Below, one piece after another: positions 24,853 to 33,197 of a stretch of DNA of 64,000 nt. The position numbers and the translations under genes are program-made. Below the pieces are notes generated by a model that was not told the origin of the DNA, ran no database searches, and was given only the letters and a program-made list of their open reading frames with translations. Every line of letters begins with the position of its first letter. Position 1 is the first letter of the stretch. Source of the DNA: Variovorax paradoxus EPS (GTDB lineage Bacteria; Pseudomonadota; Gammaproteobacteria; Burkholderiales; Burkholderiaceae_C); contig NC_014931.1 of the NCBI RefSeq assembly GCF_000184745.1, forward strand, positions 5,642,001 to 5,706,000, in the 5' to 3' direction.

Positions 24853-25122
24853 ATGGCAATTCAATCCTTCTCTTGCCCCGACACCGAACAGCTGTTCGTC
24901 ACTGGCAAGAGCGCTCGGTTCGCCAATATCAAGGATGTTGCGGCGCGAAAGCTGACACAGCTGGATGCAGCGCCATCACTGGTATTCATGAAGATGCCGC
25001 CCGGAAACGACTTGAAGTTCTATGAAGATGCCTGGCACATCAGGATCAACCAACAGTGGCGGCTGATCTTCAAGTGGAGTGATGCGGGTCCATATGACGT
25101 GAGGATTGATGACCCGCACTGA
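24853..25122 (+). CDS. higB: HigB-type toxin (RelE superfamily)
   Basis: This 89-residue RelE/HigB-family protein would be a ribosome-dependent mRNA endonuclease that stops translation. The core WHIRINQQWRLIFKW (~61-75) carries the Arg/Trp pattern of HigB active sites, and the length is typical. The gene comes before the antitoxin, the usual HigBA order. There is no ribosome site before the ATG, and TACAAT, a possible -10, ends only 5 nt before it, so a leaderless or very short-leader transcript is possible. It lies 268 bp after tRNA-Arg, as do many mobile toxin-antitoxin genes. Confidence 0.88.
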   Translation: MAIQSFSCPDTEQLFVTGKSARFANIKDVAARKLTQLDAAPSLVFMKMPPGNDLKFYEDAWHIRINQQWRLIFKWSDAGPYDVRIDDPH

Positions 25123-25162
25123 CCGGCCAGTCAGCCGAAATCTCCCTAGAAAGGGCAACTCG

Positions 25163-25516
25163 ATGTTTAAAAATGGAATGCGCCCGGTTCACCCGGGTGA
25201 AGTCCTCCGCGAGGACTATCTAAAACCTCTTGGCATGACTGCCAATGCGCTGGCGAAGGCGCTGCATGTGCCGGCATCCCGCATCAATGACATCGTGCTC
25301 GAACGCCGAGGCATCTCGCCGGACACCGCGCTCCGCCTGACCCGCTACTTCGGCGGCGAAGAGGCCGACGCGGTGGGCTGGGTCAATATGCAAGCGACCT
25401 ACGATTTCAAGATCGCGCAAAAGGCCGTCGGCAAAGCGATCGCAAAGGAAGTGAATCCGCGCGCGGGTCTTGCGGCGGCCATGGTTAATGACGAGCGTTT
25501 TGCCCTGGGCGCGTGA
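25163..25516 (+). CDS. higA: HigA-type antitoxin (HTH)
   Basis: This 117-residue antitoxin has an XRE-type helix-turn-helix near the N-terminus. The segments HPGEVLREDYLKPL and NALAKALHVPASRIN are characteristic of HigA, followed by ALRLTRYFG. It should bind HigB and repress the operon through the palindrome at 24820-24834. The ATG at 25163 has AAGGG 9 nt before it; the frame is open up to 25106 but that would overlap the toxin. The C-terminal ~35 residues (KEVNPRAGLAAAM...) are longer than the minimal family length. Confidence 0.9.
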   Translation: MFKNGMRPVHPGEVLREDYLKPLGMTANALAKALHVPASRINDIVLERRGISPDTALRLTRYFGGEEADAVGWVNMQATYDFKIAQKAVGKAIAKEVNPRAGLAAAMVNDERFALGA

Positions 25517-25666
25517 CGAACTTCAAGCAGTGAACGCCGCGTCTCAGGGCGCGTCGCAGTCGAAATTGACCGCGATTACTGAGGCAAATTCAGGCGGCTG
25601 GAACGGTGGTGGAACACCGAACCAGCCTAACCACAACGTGCAACCTCTTGGGAGAACCCGCACATC

Positions 25667-26005
25667 ATGGCTAAGAAGAAGTCTATCAACGGCGCCACAA
25701 GCGCCCCGACCACCACCGCCGAGCCCAACACGCCGGCAACGCAACTCCCGCAAGCAAAAGATTTTCTCGACACCCCTCGTCGCGAAGTCATCCGCATCGC
25801 AGCCTGCGAATCACTCGACTGGCTCGTCATCCTTCAAGCGCTCTCCGGGTCCGCCACCTTCGACCCGGAAACGCTGGACAACAGACTCCCCGGCATCCTC
25901 AAGCACTTGGCGGAATTGAGCAGCGTCGTCCTCTCCGCCATCGACGACCCGAGCCACAAGACCGCTGCGCTGCGCCAGAGCTTGAGCCGAGCCGGCGCGA
26001 CGTGA
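25667..26005 (+). CDS. Hypothetical protein (112 aa) after the toxin-antitoxin pair
   Basis: I do not recognise this 112-residue protein. Residues 1-30 are Thr/Pro/Ala-rich and probably disordered. The rest (REVIRIAACESLDWLVILQAL, LPGILKHLAELSSVVLSA) looks like a compact helical domain. GGGAG lies ~13 nt upstream of the ATG. A strong terminator follows at 26017-26042, which supports it as a real transcription unit. It could be part of the same accessory insertion as higBA. No mobile-element genes are visible. Confidence 0.6.
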   Translation: MAKKKSINGATSAPTTTAEPNTPATQLPQAKDFLDTPRREVIRIAACESLDWLVILQALSGSATFDPETLDNRLPGILKHLAELSSVVLSAIDDPSHKTAALRQSLSRAGAT

Positions 26006-26016
26006 ATCGGTGAATC

Positions 26017-26044
26017 AAGCCGCTGCCATGCAGCGGCTTTTCTT
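26017..26044 (+). terminator. Rho-independent terminator after the 112-aa gene
   Basis: AAGCCGCTGC and GCAGCGGCTT flank a 3-base loop, followed by TTCTTG. Confidence 0.8.
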
Positions 26045-26174
26045 GCGGACTCAGCGCGGCTTGTCGCCGGAAGACGGGCCGCGCGCGTGGCGCCATATTG
26101 CACGCCGTTCAACTGCGGCTGGATGCGCAGGAAACGCAATCGAAAGAGCGACGGCATCGCCCTTTCACATTCAC

Positions 26175-26381
26175 TCACTCAGGCTTGGTGGGCACGGTCC
26201 GCTCTTCGATCCAGTGCGTGCCTTCGCCGAAGACCTCGTTGCCCACCTCGGCCATGATCTCCAGGTCGCGGCGCAGCGCGGCGGTCTCGGGTTTCCAGCT
26301 CGCAGCCGCCTGGATCTGATGCTTGAGGTGGCTGACTTCCAGCGACCAGCCCAGGCGAATCTCTTTCACGACGGCCGTCAT
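26175..26381 (-). CDS. Possible small hypothetical protein (68 aa)
   Basis: This 68-residue reading frame has a protein-like composition: amphipathic helices, balanced charge (ALRRDLEIMAEVGNEVFGEG) and few low-complexity runs. It stands alone on the minus strand between the 112-aa gene and the STM3941-type gene. No ribosome site is visible before the ATG, and no domain is recognised. It is kept as a candidate because no competing gene occupies the stretch. Confidence 0.42.
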   Translation of the reverse strand: MTAVVKEIRLGWSLEVSHLKHQIQAAASWKPETAALRRDLEIMAEVGNEVFGEGTHWIEERTVPTKPE

Positions 26382-26495
26382 TCAGCAACGCGCATTGCGC
26401 GGCAGATGTGCAGCGTGCCAGCCCCGCCAAGGGCGCTCAAGCCGAGCGCTGCCTGCCCGCTGTGCCTGCCTCATCGCCGTGCGCCGCCTGCGTCG

Positions 26496-27017
26496 TCACA
26501 CGCGGGGCGCAACCGCCGCGGCCTGCCTGAAGCGCTCGATGTGCGCCAGCACTTCTTCGAGGGTCACGGGCAGCGCGATCCGGGGAATGTTGATGACGAA
26601 ACCCACGAGCGACGAATTGGCCTTCATCAGCATGCGCTTGAAGGGCGAGGCCTTGGCAAGGTAGTCCTTCGGATTGCGCAGCGACACGCCGAGAAACTTC
26701 TGCTGCTGGAAATGCACGATCTGCGCATCGGTGATGTCGGACCACGGGATGAAGCCTGCGGACAGGCCCGATGCGTTGTCCGTGATGCCGGCGAGATCGA
26801 TCGTGATCGCCGGCTTTCTCGACACGACCCGGCCCAGTGCAAAGAGCCCGACCGCGCCGAAGAAGACAATGCTGGCCCATCCGCTGAGCCAGCCCATGAA
26901 CTCGTCGCCCCGGATGGGATTTCTCAGCAGCCAGACGCCCCCGGCTACGAAAAGGACCGAGCCCACGAGGAGCAGGCTGACGCGCAGGCGGCTTGGATAG
27001 ATGACGACAGGAGTCAT
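26496..27017 (-). CDS. STM3941-family membrane protein
   Basis: This 173-residue protein has two N-terminal membrane helices (~10-30 and ~42-62) and a C-terminal cytoplasmic part with a PH-like beta pattern (ITIDLAGITDN, IPWSDITDAQIVHF, FLGVSLRNPKDYL). This layout is that of STM3941-type proteins of unknown role. The ATG at 27017 begins shortly before the first helix; an in-frame TTG upstream at 27077 is less likely. It appears to be a single-gene unit with no functional neighbour. Confidence 0.72.
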   Translation of the reverse strand: MTPVVIYPSRLRVSLLLVGSVLFVAGGVWLLRNPIRGDEFMGWLSGWASIVFFGAVGLFALGRVVSRKPAITIDLAGITDNASGLSAGFIPWSDITDAQIVHFQQQKFLGVSLRNPKDYLAKASPFKRMLMKANSSLVGFVINIPRIALPVTLEEVLAHIERFRQAAAVAPRV

Positions 27018-27208
27018 TGGAAGCAGTTCCGTCCCTGGAAATGAAAGCTGCGGCAGATTAACGCCTTCGTGCGGCAACGCAAAACAGCCGGCTTGCGTGG
27101 GCCGGATGGCGCGGTTCTGCGGAAGGTGCTTGCGAGGGGAAACGGGGTGCTGCAGCGAGTGCGGGCATGAACGAAAGAATGCGTCGAGCCCTCAGTTGCC
27201 CCTGCTGC

Positions 27209-27649
27209 TCAGCGGTTCTTTGCTGCCGATGCCGGGGCGCTCTCACTCGCCACCGCTGCCGCCGCATCGAACGTCGCCCGATTCCGGAGCACGTCCTCGA
27301 TGTTCCGCTCCGCCCAGAGGCGCAGTTCTTCCAGCGTGGCCGCGAGCGATTCGCCCAGCGGGGTCAACGAGTACTCGACCTTCGGCGGCACGGTGGCGTA
27401 GACCTCGCGGCGCACGATGCCGTCGCGCTCCAGCGAGCGCAGCGTTTGCGTGAGCATCTTCTGCGACACGCCCTGGATCTCGCGGCGCAGTTCGCCGAAA
27501 CGTCGGGTGCCGCCGATCAGCAAGCCCACCACCAGCGCAGCCCATTTGTCGGCGATGCAGTCGAGCACCTGCCGCGTCGGGCAAGTGGCGAGGTACGGGT
27601 TCCAAGCCGGGTGAGCGGCGGGTTGCGGGGCTTGCTGTTGTTCTTCCAT
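27209..27649 (-). CDS. HxlR-family transcriptional regulator
   Basis: This 146-residue MarR/HxlR-type winged-helix regulator has the hallmark CPTRQVLDCIADKWAALVV, GGTRRFGELRREIQGVSQKMLTQTLRSLE and a wing ending in VEYSLTPLGESL. The single Cys near residue 23 is at the position used for redox or aldehyde sensing in some HxlR proteins. The start at 27649 opposes the SnoaL-type gene across 75 bp. Such divergent HxlR/target pairs are common, so it probably represses that gene. The frame is open to 28171, but only antisense to the neighbour. Confidence 0.9.
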   Translation of the reverse strand: MEEQQQAPQPAAHPAWNPYLATCPTRQVLDCIADKWAALVVGLLIGGTRRFGELRREIQGVSQKMLTQTLRSLERDGIVRREVYATVPPKVEYSLTPLGESLAATLEELRLWAERNIEDVLRNRATFDAAAAVASESAPASAAKNR

Positions 27650-27724
27650 GGTCACTTCGAGGTGCCTTGGGCACGTTGGGGTGCGTTCTTGCGGGAGGGA
27701 ATGCGGGTGGCTATTGTCCGCGCC

Positions 27725-28150
27725 ATGAATACGAACACCACCATCGACACCACCACAAACCCGCAGCAGAACATCGAACTCGTCCGCAGCTACTTCGACG
27801 CCATCGCCAAGGGCGACTTCGATGCAGTCGGAAAGATCTTCGCGGACGACATCGTCTGGCACCAGCCGGGCAGCGGCAGCCTCTCGGGCACGCACCGGGG
27901 CAAGGAAGCCGTCTACGCGCTGCTGGGGCGCTTCATGGAGCGCAGCGGTGGGAGCTTTCGCATCGACAGCGTCGGGCCGCTGATGGCGCAAGGCGACCGG
28001 GTCGCGACGCCGCTGCACTTTTGCGCGGAGAAGCCGGGCGCGTCGATGGCGATGTCGGGCGTCGACGTGCTGCGCATCGACAGCGGGCGCATCTGCGAGG
28101 TGTGGCTGTTCTCCGAAGACCAGGCGGCGGAGGATGCGTTCTGGGGTTGA
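27725..28150 (+). CDS. SnoaL-like (NTF2-fold) protein
   Basis: This 141-residue single-domain NTF2/SnoaL-type protein has the typical NIELVRSYFDAIAKGDFDAV, DDIVWHQPGSG and a late ICEVWLFSEDQAAEDAFWG. Family members are small cyclases, isomerases or ligand-binding proteins; the reaction here is unknown. It is divergent from and probably controlled by the HxlR gene. The ATG at 27725 lies inside the 75-bp shared promoter region's end, and upstream in-frame codons overlap that region. Confidence 0.88.
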   Translation: MNTNTTIDTTTNPQQNIELVRSYFDAIAKGDFDAVGKIFADDIVWHQPGSGSLSGTHRGKEAVYALLGRFMERSGGSFRIDSVGPLMAQGDRVATPLHFCAEKPGASMAMSGVDVLRIDSGRICEVWLFSEDQAAEDAFWG

Positions 28151-28292
28151 TGGGCTGTCCCGCGGCGCCATCGTTTCGCAACGTGCGTGACATTTGGGAA
28201 CGGTACTTCACCTGAGCGATGTGAGCGGCATCGTGCGCAGGGGCGTTGGACACGACATCAGGGCTGTTTCACGCCCCGCTTCAGGAGATGAA

Positions 28293-28664
28293 ATGTCGAT
28301 TCCCCGAACCGTTCTCAAGCTGGCCGCCGCAGGCCTTGTCGCCGCAGGCGCCTTGTTCACCGGCGCATCGGCCAATGCGGAGACCCATTGGTCCATCGGC
28401 GTCAACCTGCCGGGCCTGGTGGTCGGCCAACCGGCACCGGTCTACTACGAGCCGGCCCCCGTTTACTCGCGGCCGGCGCCGACCTACTACCAGCCCCCGG
28501 CGCCTGTGTATTCCACGCCCGCGCCGGTGTACTACGAGCCTGGTTCACGCTGGGAAGAGCGTCGCGCGGAGCGTTGGGAAGAGCGCCGTGCGGAGCGCCG
28601 CGAATGGCGTCGCCGGCAGTGGGAGCGCGAGCAACATCGCCGGTATTACGAAGATCGCGACTGA
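28293..28664 (+). CDS. Secreted Pro/Tyr- and Arg-rich small protein
   Basis: This 123-residue protein has a clear signal peptide (residues 1-~28, LAAAGLVAAGALFTGASANA, cleavage before ETHWS). The next ~50 residues are repeats of the type PAPVYYEP/PAPVYS. The last ~40 residues are a highly charged WEERRAERREWRRRQ stretch. AGGAG lies 6 nt before the ATG. It is probably periplasmic or envelope-associated. Similar Pro/Tyr-then-Arg proteins are widespread in Burkholderiales without assigned function. Confidence 0.8.
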   Translation: MSIPRTVLKLAAAGLVAAGALFTGASANAETHWSIGVNLPGLVVGQPAPVYYEPAPVYSRPAPTYYQPPAPVYSTPAPVYYEPGSRWEERRAERWEERRAERREWRRRQWEREQHRRYYEDRD

Positions 28665-28968
28665 TCCTTCGGATCAACGGCGCACGTAGCTCTTCGCGCC
28701 GCTGTCGCTCGGGCAGTGCCGGCCACCGCCCGCTCCCTCCGTCGCAACACGTCTGCTCGTGTTCCCCAGGGAACCCATACCGGCGGGTCTCAAACCTGGG
28801 TCGCGCTGGCGCGCTCCTGGTGATGGCGATCGGCTTCTTCGTGATGCAGAGCCAAAGCGGCGGCGGCTTGTAGGCACGCGCCCACGCGCAAGGTTTGCCT
28901 TCTCCCGCAAGCACCGGCCGAACGCGCGGCCAATGTGGAGGCCTACTTAGCTCACGGAGACTTCGATC
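28665..28968. other. Intergenic stretch without a supported gene
   Basis: In 304 bp I see no reading frame with a start, ribosome site and protein-like composition. One frame ending at 28872 encodes a short hydrophobic run (LLVMAIGFFVMQ), which could be a relic of a small membrane protein. Confidence 0.4.
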
Positions 28969-29046
28969 ATGAAAAGCATCATCCTTTGGCTCTGCGGCGT
29001 GCCGATCATCGTGATCATCGGATTGAAGATCTTCGGCATCCTCTGA
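28969..29046 (+). CDS. 25-residue hydrophobic membrane peptide
   Basis: A tiny gene encodes MKSIILWLCGVPIIVIIGLK and five more residues, which is essentially one transmembrane helix with a basic N-terminus. GGAG lies 8 nt before the ATG, and a strong terminator follows 51 bp later, so it has the outline of a real transcription unit. Similar single-helix peptides occur widely in proteobacteria. The function is unknown. Confidence 0.65.
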   Translation: MKSIILWLCGVPIIVIIGLKIFGIL

Positions 29047-29097
29047 CGCCTTCCCCGCGTTCCCGCTTCCTCCTCACGGCGCATCCGTGCGTCGTTC

Positions 29098-29124
29098 AAG
29101 CGCCCTTTCGAGGGCGCTTTTTTT
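29098..29124. terminator. Rho-independent terminator between the 25-aa gene and plsC
   Basis: AAGCGCCCT-TTCG-AGGGCGCTT is followed by TTTTT. It lies between convergent genes. Confidence 0.88.
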
Positions 29125-29143
29125 GCGGCTGCCGCTCAGCGGC

Positions 29144-29890
29144 TCAATGTGTTTCGCGGCGCAGCTGCTGCACGTCTTCATGCAGCGACTGCGCCCAGGT
29201 GCGGCGCTCGCGGCCGTGCGAATCCTGCGGCTCGCCGAAGCGCACGATGGCCAGCAAAGGCGGCGCGCGCAGCGTGTTCCAGAGCGAGGTGAGCAGGTTG
29301 TCGTCGTCGATGTAGCGCGGCGCCTGGCTGGTTTCGCCGGTGGCGGCATCGGCGAAGCGCAGCGCGGCGGGCAGCACCGGTGCACCGGAAGAAATCGCGG
29401 CCTGCAGCAAATTGGCGTGGAACGGCAGCAGCCCGCGGCCATCGCTCGTCGTGCCCTCGGGGAACACGCCGATCATGTCGCCCTCGCGCAGTGCCTCGGT
29501 CATGTGGTGCACCACGCGCAGCGCATCGCGGCGGCGTTCGCGCTCGATGTAGAGCGAGCCCGCGCCGGTCGACAGCGTGCCGATCACCGGCCAGTGCTTG
29601 ACCCCCGACTTCGACACGAAGCGCACATGCCGCGCCGCATGGATGGCCGTGATGTCGAGCCACGACAGGTGGTTGCTGATGATCAGCACCGGCCCTTGGG
29701 TCGGCGCCGTGCCCTGCACCTTGAGCGTGATGCCCATGATCTCGAGCATGCGGCGCGACCATTCCTGCACGCGCGCGTTGCGCTCGGCCTGCGACATCTT
29801 CGGAAACGCAAATCGGATCGTCCACCAGCCGCCCAGCGCATGCCCGACCGCATGCAGCAACCGCCAGCAGGCCTTCAGCGAATGAAGCAT
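29144..29890 (-). CDS. plsC: 1-acyl-sn-glycerol-3-phosphate acyltransferase (PlsC family)
   Basis: This 248-residue inner-membrane enzyme adds the second acyl chain to lysophosphatidic acid, or acts on a related acceptor. It has an N-terminal membrane region, the catalytic H-x4-D motif (His74, Asp79 in SNHLSWLD) and the substrate motif FPEGT (143-147). It is last in the yqgE-ruvX-pyrR-pyrB-pyrC'-plsC series, 18 bp after the dihydroorotase-like gene, so it is probably on the same transcript. Ornithine-lipid or other acyltransferase roles cannot be excluded. Confidence 0.9.
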   Translation of the reverse strand: MLHSLKACWRLLHAVGHALGGWWTIRFAFPKMSQAERNARVQEWSRRMLEIMGITLKVQGTAPTQGPVLIISNHLSWLDITAIHAARHVRFVSKSGVKHWPVIGTLSTGAGSLYIERERRRDALRVVHHMTEALREGDMIGVFPEGTTSDGRGLLPFHANLLQAAISSGAPVLPAALRFADAATGETSQAPRYIDDDNLLTSLWNTLRAPPLLAIVRFGEPQDSHGRERRTWAQSLHEDVQQLRRETH

Positions 29891-29908
29891 GGCGCGTGGA
29901 TTTCGTTC

Positions 29909-31192
29909 TCAGCCGTGGACGACGCGGCCCGCGACCAGCGTGTGGCGCGCACGGCCCTGCACCGGATAGCCGGCGAACGGCGTGTGCTTGCCCTGGCTCT
30001 TGAGCTGGTCGGGCTGCACCTGCCATTCGAGCGCGCTATCGACCACGCACAGGTCGGCGACACCGCCTTCGACCAGCCGGCCGATGCCAGTGCCCGCATC
30101 GACGGTGGCCAGCAGACGCGCAGGCGCGGAGGTGATGACCTCGATGGCCCGTGCGATGCCTGCGCCGCTGCGCTCGCCCCATTGCAGCGCGAGCGGCAGC
30201 AGCAGTTCGAGGCCGGTGGCGCCGGGTTCGGCTTCGGCAAAAGGCAGCGTCTTGGCATCGGCCTCGACGGGCGTGTGATCGGACACCAGCGCGTCGATGG
30301 TGCCGTCGGCCAGCGCGGCCGAGAGCGCGTCGCGGTCGCCCTGCTGGCGCAGCGGCGGGTTCAGGCGCGCGCGGCTGTCGAAGTAGCCGATGTCGGTGTC
30401 GGCCAGGTGCAGCGAGTTGATGCTGACGTCGCAGGTCAGCGGCAGCCCCTGCGCCTTGGCCGCGCGCACCAGCGCCACGCCCGCGGCGCTGGAGATGCGG
30501 CACAGGTGCACGCGCGCGCCGGTGCTCTTCATGAGCTCGACGATGGTGAAGATGGCGATCGTCTCGGCCGACACGGGCACGCCCGAGAGGCCCAGGCGCG
30601 TGGCGAGCGGGCCGCTGGCGGCCACGCCCTTGCCGAGGTCGCGGTCCTGCGGGCGCAGCCAGACGGTGTAGCCGAAGGTGCTCGCGTAGAGCAGTGCGCG
30701 CTGCAGCACCTGCGTGTCGGCGAGCGGCACGTCGGCCTGGCTGAAGCCGATGCAGCCGGCCTCGGTGAGTTCGGCCATTTCGGTGAGCACGCCACCGGCG
30801 AGGTTGCGCGTGAGCGCGCCGAGCGGAAAGAGGCGCGCGCGCTGCAGCTTCTCGGCGCGGAACTTGAGCATTTCGACAAGGCCGGGCTCGTCGAGCACGG
30901 GGTCGGTGTCGGGCGGGCACACAAGGCTTGTCACGCCGCCGGCGATGGCCGCGGCCATTTCGCTCTCGAGCATGCCTTCGTGTTCGTACCCCGGCTCGCG
31001 CAGGCGCGCGGCGAGATCGACGAGACCGGGGGCGACTATGCAGCCCGTGGCGTCGATGGTGCGGTCGGCCTTGAAGCCGGCCGGCGTGTTGCCGATGCCG
31101 GCGATCTTGCCGTCGGCGATGGCGATGTCGGTCTTCTTGTCGGTGCCCGAGGCGGGGTCGATGACGCGGCCGTTGGTGATGAGAGTGTTCAT
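29909..31192 (-). CDS. pyrC': Dihydroorotase-like protein lacking metal ligands (PyrC' pseudoenzyme)
   Basis: This 427-residue amidohydrolase-fold protein of the type found next to PyrB in many proteobacteria. Real dihydroorotases have D-x-H-x-H-x-R at the end of the first strand. Here residues 59-65 read DLAARLR, so both metal-binding histidines are replaced (Ala61, Arg63). Other parts ([18 protein letters not shown]) keep the fold. It is therefore probably catalytically inactive and serves as a structural partner of aspartate transcarbamoylase, as known for Pseudomonas PyrC'. It overlaps the pyrB stop by 4 bp. A genuine pyrC must lie elsewhere. Confidence 0.9.
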   Translation of the reverse strand: MNTLITNGRVIDPASGTDKKTDIAIADGKIAGIGNTPAGFKADRTIDATGCIVAPGLVDLAARLREPGYEHEGMLESEMAAAIAGGVTSLVCPPDTDPVLDEPGLVEMLKFRAEKLQRARLFPLGALTRNLAGGVLTEMAELTEAGCIGFSQADVPLADTQVLQRALLYASTFGYTVWLRPQDRDLGKGVAASGPLATRLGLSGVPVSAETIAIFTIVELMKSTGARVHLCRISSAAGVALVRAAKAQGLPLTCDVSINSLHLADTDIGYFDSRARLNPPLRQQGDRDALSAALADGTIDALVSDHTPVEADAKTLPFAEAEPGATGLELLLPLALQWGERSGAGIARAIEVITSAPARLLATVDAGTGIGRLVEGGVADLCVVDSALEWQVQPDQLKSQGKHTPFAGYPVQGRARHTLVAGRVVHG

Positions 31193-32151
31193 GCTTCGTT
31201 ACCCGCCACGATGCTCATGACGGCCATGCGGACTGCGATGCCGAAGGTGACTTGCGGAAGGATCACGCTCTGCTTGCCATCGACCACGGCGGAGTCGATC
31301 TCCACGCCGCGATTGATGGGCCCCGGGTGCATCACGATCGCATCCGGTTTCGCCAGTTGCAGCTTCTCGGGCGTGAGCCCGTAGGTCTTGAAGAACTCTT
31401 GCGACGAGGGCAGCAGCGCGCCGCTCATGCGCTCGTTCTGCAGGCGCAACATGATGATCACGTCGCAGTCCTTGATGCCTTCTTCGAGCGTGTGGCACAC
31501 GCGCACGCCCATGCCGGCCATGTCGCCGGGCACGAGGGTCTTGGGGCCGACCACGCGCACTTCGGCGCAGCCGAGCGTCGTCAATGCATGGATGTCGGAG
31601 CGCGCCACGCGCGAGTGCAGCACGTCGCCGACGATCGCGACCGTGAGGTTCGCGAAGTCTTTCTTGTAGTGGCGGATCGTGTACATGTCGAGCAGCCCCT
31701 GCGTCGGGTGCGCGTGGCGGCCGTCGCCGGCGTTCACCACGTGCACATGCGGCGCGACGTGCTGTGCGATCAGGTAGGGCGCGCCCGATTCGCTGTGGCG
31801 CACCACGAACAGGTCGGCCGCCATGGCGCTCAGGTTGGCAATGGTGTCCAGCAGCGACTCGCCCTTGGTGGCCGAGGAGCGCGCGATGTCCAGGTTGATG
31901 ACGTCGGCCGACAGGCGCTTGGCCGCGATCTCGAAGGTGGTGCGGGTGCGCGTGCTGTTCTCGAAGAACAGGTTGAAGACGCTCTTGCCGCGCAGGAGCG
32001 GCACCTTCTTCACCTCGCGGTCGCTCACGCTCGTGAAGTTGGCGGCGGTATCGAGGATGTGCGTGACGATGTCCTTGGGCAGGCCTTCGATCGACAGCAG
32101 GTGGATGAGCTCGCCGTTCTTGTTGAGCTGCGGATTTCGCTTGTAGAGCAT
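31189..32151 (-). CDS. pyrB: Aspartate carbamoyltransferase, catalytic chain
   Basis: This 320-residue enzyme joins carbamoyl phosphate and aspartate in pyrimidine synthesis. The carbamoyl-phosphate loop [11 protein letters not shown] and HPTQGLLD are visible. The start at 32151 shares one base with the pyrR stop (TAATG), and the frame further upstream is inside pyrR. It overlaps pyrC' by 4 bp. No regulatory chain gene (pyrI) is present, consistent with the PyrB-PyrC' complex type. Confidence 0.96.
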   Translation of the reverse strand: MLYKRNPQLNKNGELIHLLSIEGLPKDIVTHILDTAANFTSVSDREVKKVPLLRGKSVFNLFFENSTRTRTTFEIAAKRLSADVINLDIARSSATKGESLLDTIANLSAMAADLFVVRHSESGAPYLIAQHVAPHVHVVNAGDGRHAHPTQGLLDMYTIRHYKKDFANLTVAIVGDVLHSRVARSDIHALTTLGCAEVRVVGPKTLVPGDMAGMGVRVCHTLEEGIKDCDVIIMLRLQNERMSGALLPSSQEFFKTYGLTPEKLQLAKPDAIVMHPGPINRGVEIDSAVVDGKQSVILPQVTFGIAVRMAVMSIVAGNEA

Positions 32152-32657
32152 TACTTGCTTTCCTCCACCTTGAGGCTGAACGAACCGTCGTCGGCGCGGG
32201 CCAGAGCCAGCAGTTGGGTGTCGGGCAGGGTGAGCTTGGCGGCCGCGAAATCGGCGGCCACCGGCAGCTCGCGCCCGCCGCGATCGACCAGCACCGCGAG
32301 CCGCACGCAGGCTGGGCGGCCGAAGTCGAACAGCTCGTTGAGCACCGCGCGGATGGTGCGGCCGGTGTAGAGCACGTCGTCGAGCAGCAGCACGTCGGTG
32401 CCGTTCACGTCGAAGGGGAGCGAGGTCTGCGCGCTGGCCGAAAGGCCGCGGCGCGCGAAGTCGTCGCGGTGCATGGCCGAGGAGATGACGCCGGGCGCGC
32501 CGGGCAGGCCCAGGTCTTTTTGCAGCCGCTCGACGAGCCAAGCGCCGCCGGAGGTGATGCCGACCAGCTTGGTTTCGGGGCGCAGCAGCGCCTTCACGCC
32601 GGCCAGGAGGCCCGTGTAGAGCCCTTCGGCATCGGGAATGGCGGAAATGGAACTCAC
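32151..32657 (-). CDS. pyrR: PyrR-type bifunctional regulator / uracil phosphoribosyltransferase
   Basis: This 168-residue type I phosphoribosyltransferase has the PRPP loop [16 protein letters not shown] (~95-110) and SSAMHRDDF. In Gram-positive bacteria PyrR binds pyr mRNA. In proteobacteria it mainly acts as a uracil phosphoribosyltransferase or as an unclear regulator. The start is a GTG at 32657 with GAGGAG upstream, overlapping the ruvX stop (GTGA). No PyrR-type attenuator is visible in this operon. Confidence 0.92.
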   Translation of the reverse strand: MSSISAIPDAEGLYTGLLAGVKALLRPETKLVGITSGGAWLVERLQKDLGLPGAPGVISSAMHRDDFARRGLSASAQTSLPFDVNGTDVLLLDDVLYTGRTIRAVLNELFDFGRPACVRLAVLVDRGGRELPVAADFAAAKLTLPDTQLLALARADDGSFSLKVEESK

Positions 32658-33079
32658 GGGAGACTCCTCAAAAATTGCTCCAGGATGATGCAGGCCGAAG
32701 CGGCGTCGGCGTCTCTGGCGCCGGAAGACAGCGCCTCGGTCGTGCTGTAGCGCTCGTCGACCTCGAACACCTGCAGGTTGAAACGGCCGCGCAACTGGCG
32801 CGCGAACTTCTGCGCGCGGCGGGTGTTCTCGTGCGGGGCGCCGTCGGGGTGGTAGGGCACGCCGATCACCAGGGCGTCGGGCTGCCATTCCTTGATGCGG
32901 GCCTCGACCTGCGCGAAGCGGGCATCGCCCTCGGCCTTGATGGTGGCCTGCGGGGTGGCCGATTGAAGCAGCCGGTTGCCGCTGGCCACGCCCGTGCGCT
33001 TCAGGCCGAAATCGAAGGCCAGGAAGGTCTGGAAATGGGGCGGGACGGGAACAGATGAGGACGCAGCACTGTCGGACAT
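32654..33079 (-). CDS. ruvX: Putative pre-16S rRNA nuclease (YqgF/RuvX)
   Basis: This 141-residue RNase H-fold protein shows [14 protein letters not shown] (first catalytic Asp), [16 protein letters not shown] and DERYSTTEA (second acidic residues). It is thought to process pre-16S rRNA. The start at 33079 is chosen because residues further up come from the repeat element at 33095-33188. Adjacent yqgE upstream is the usual proteobacterial arrangement. Confidence 0.92.
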   Translation of the reverse strand: MSDSAASSSVPVPPHFQTFLAFDFGLKRTGVASGNRLLQSATPQATIKAEGDARFAQVEARIKEWQPDALVIGVPYHPDGAPHENTRRAQKFARQLRGRFNLQVFEVDERYSTTEALSSGARDADAASACIILEQFLRSLP

Positions 33080-33094
33080 CGCCGGTCCACTCAC

Positions 33095-33188
33095 AGGGGG
33101 CCGCCGCGCACGGCCGCCCGAAGCGGCCGGCCCGCCCCCGGTAGGGGGTTGGCGAAGCGACACGAAGTGCGCGAAGACTGGGGGCGAG
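33095..33188 (-). repeat. ~95-bp dispersed repeat, copy 1 (between yqgE and ruvX)
   Basis: The core on the minus strand reads GCGCACTTCGTGTCGCTTCG, then CCAACCCCCTACCGGGGGCGGGC and GGCCGCTTCGGGCGGCC in pieces, giving two consecutive hairpins. Four other copies lie at 46415, 48308, 56815 and 62975. Confidence 0.8.
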
Positions 33189-33197
33189 CCGAGGTCA

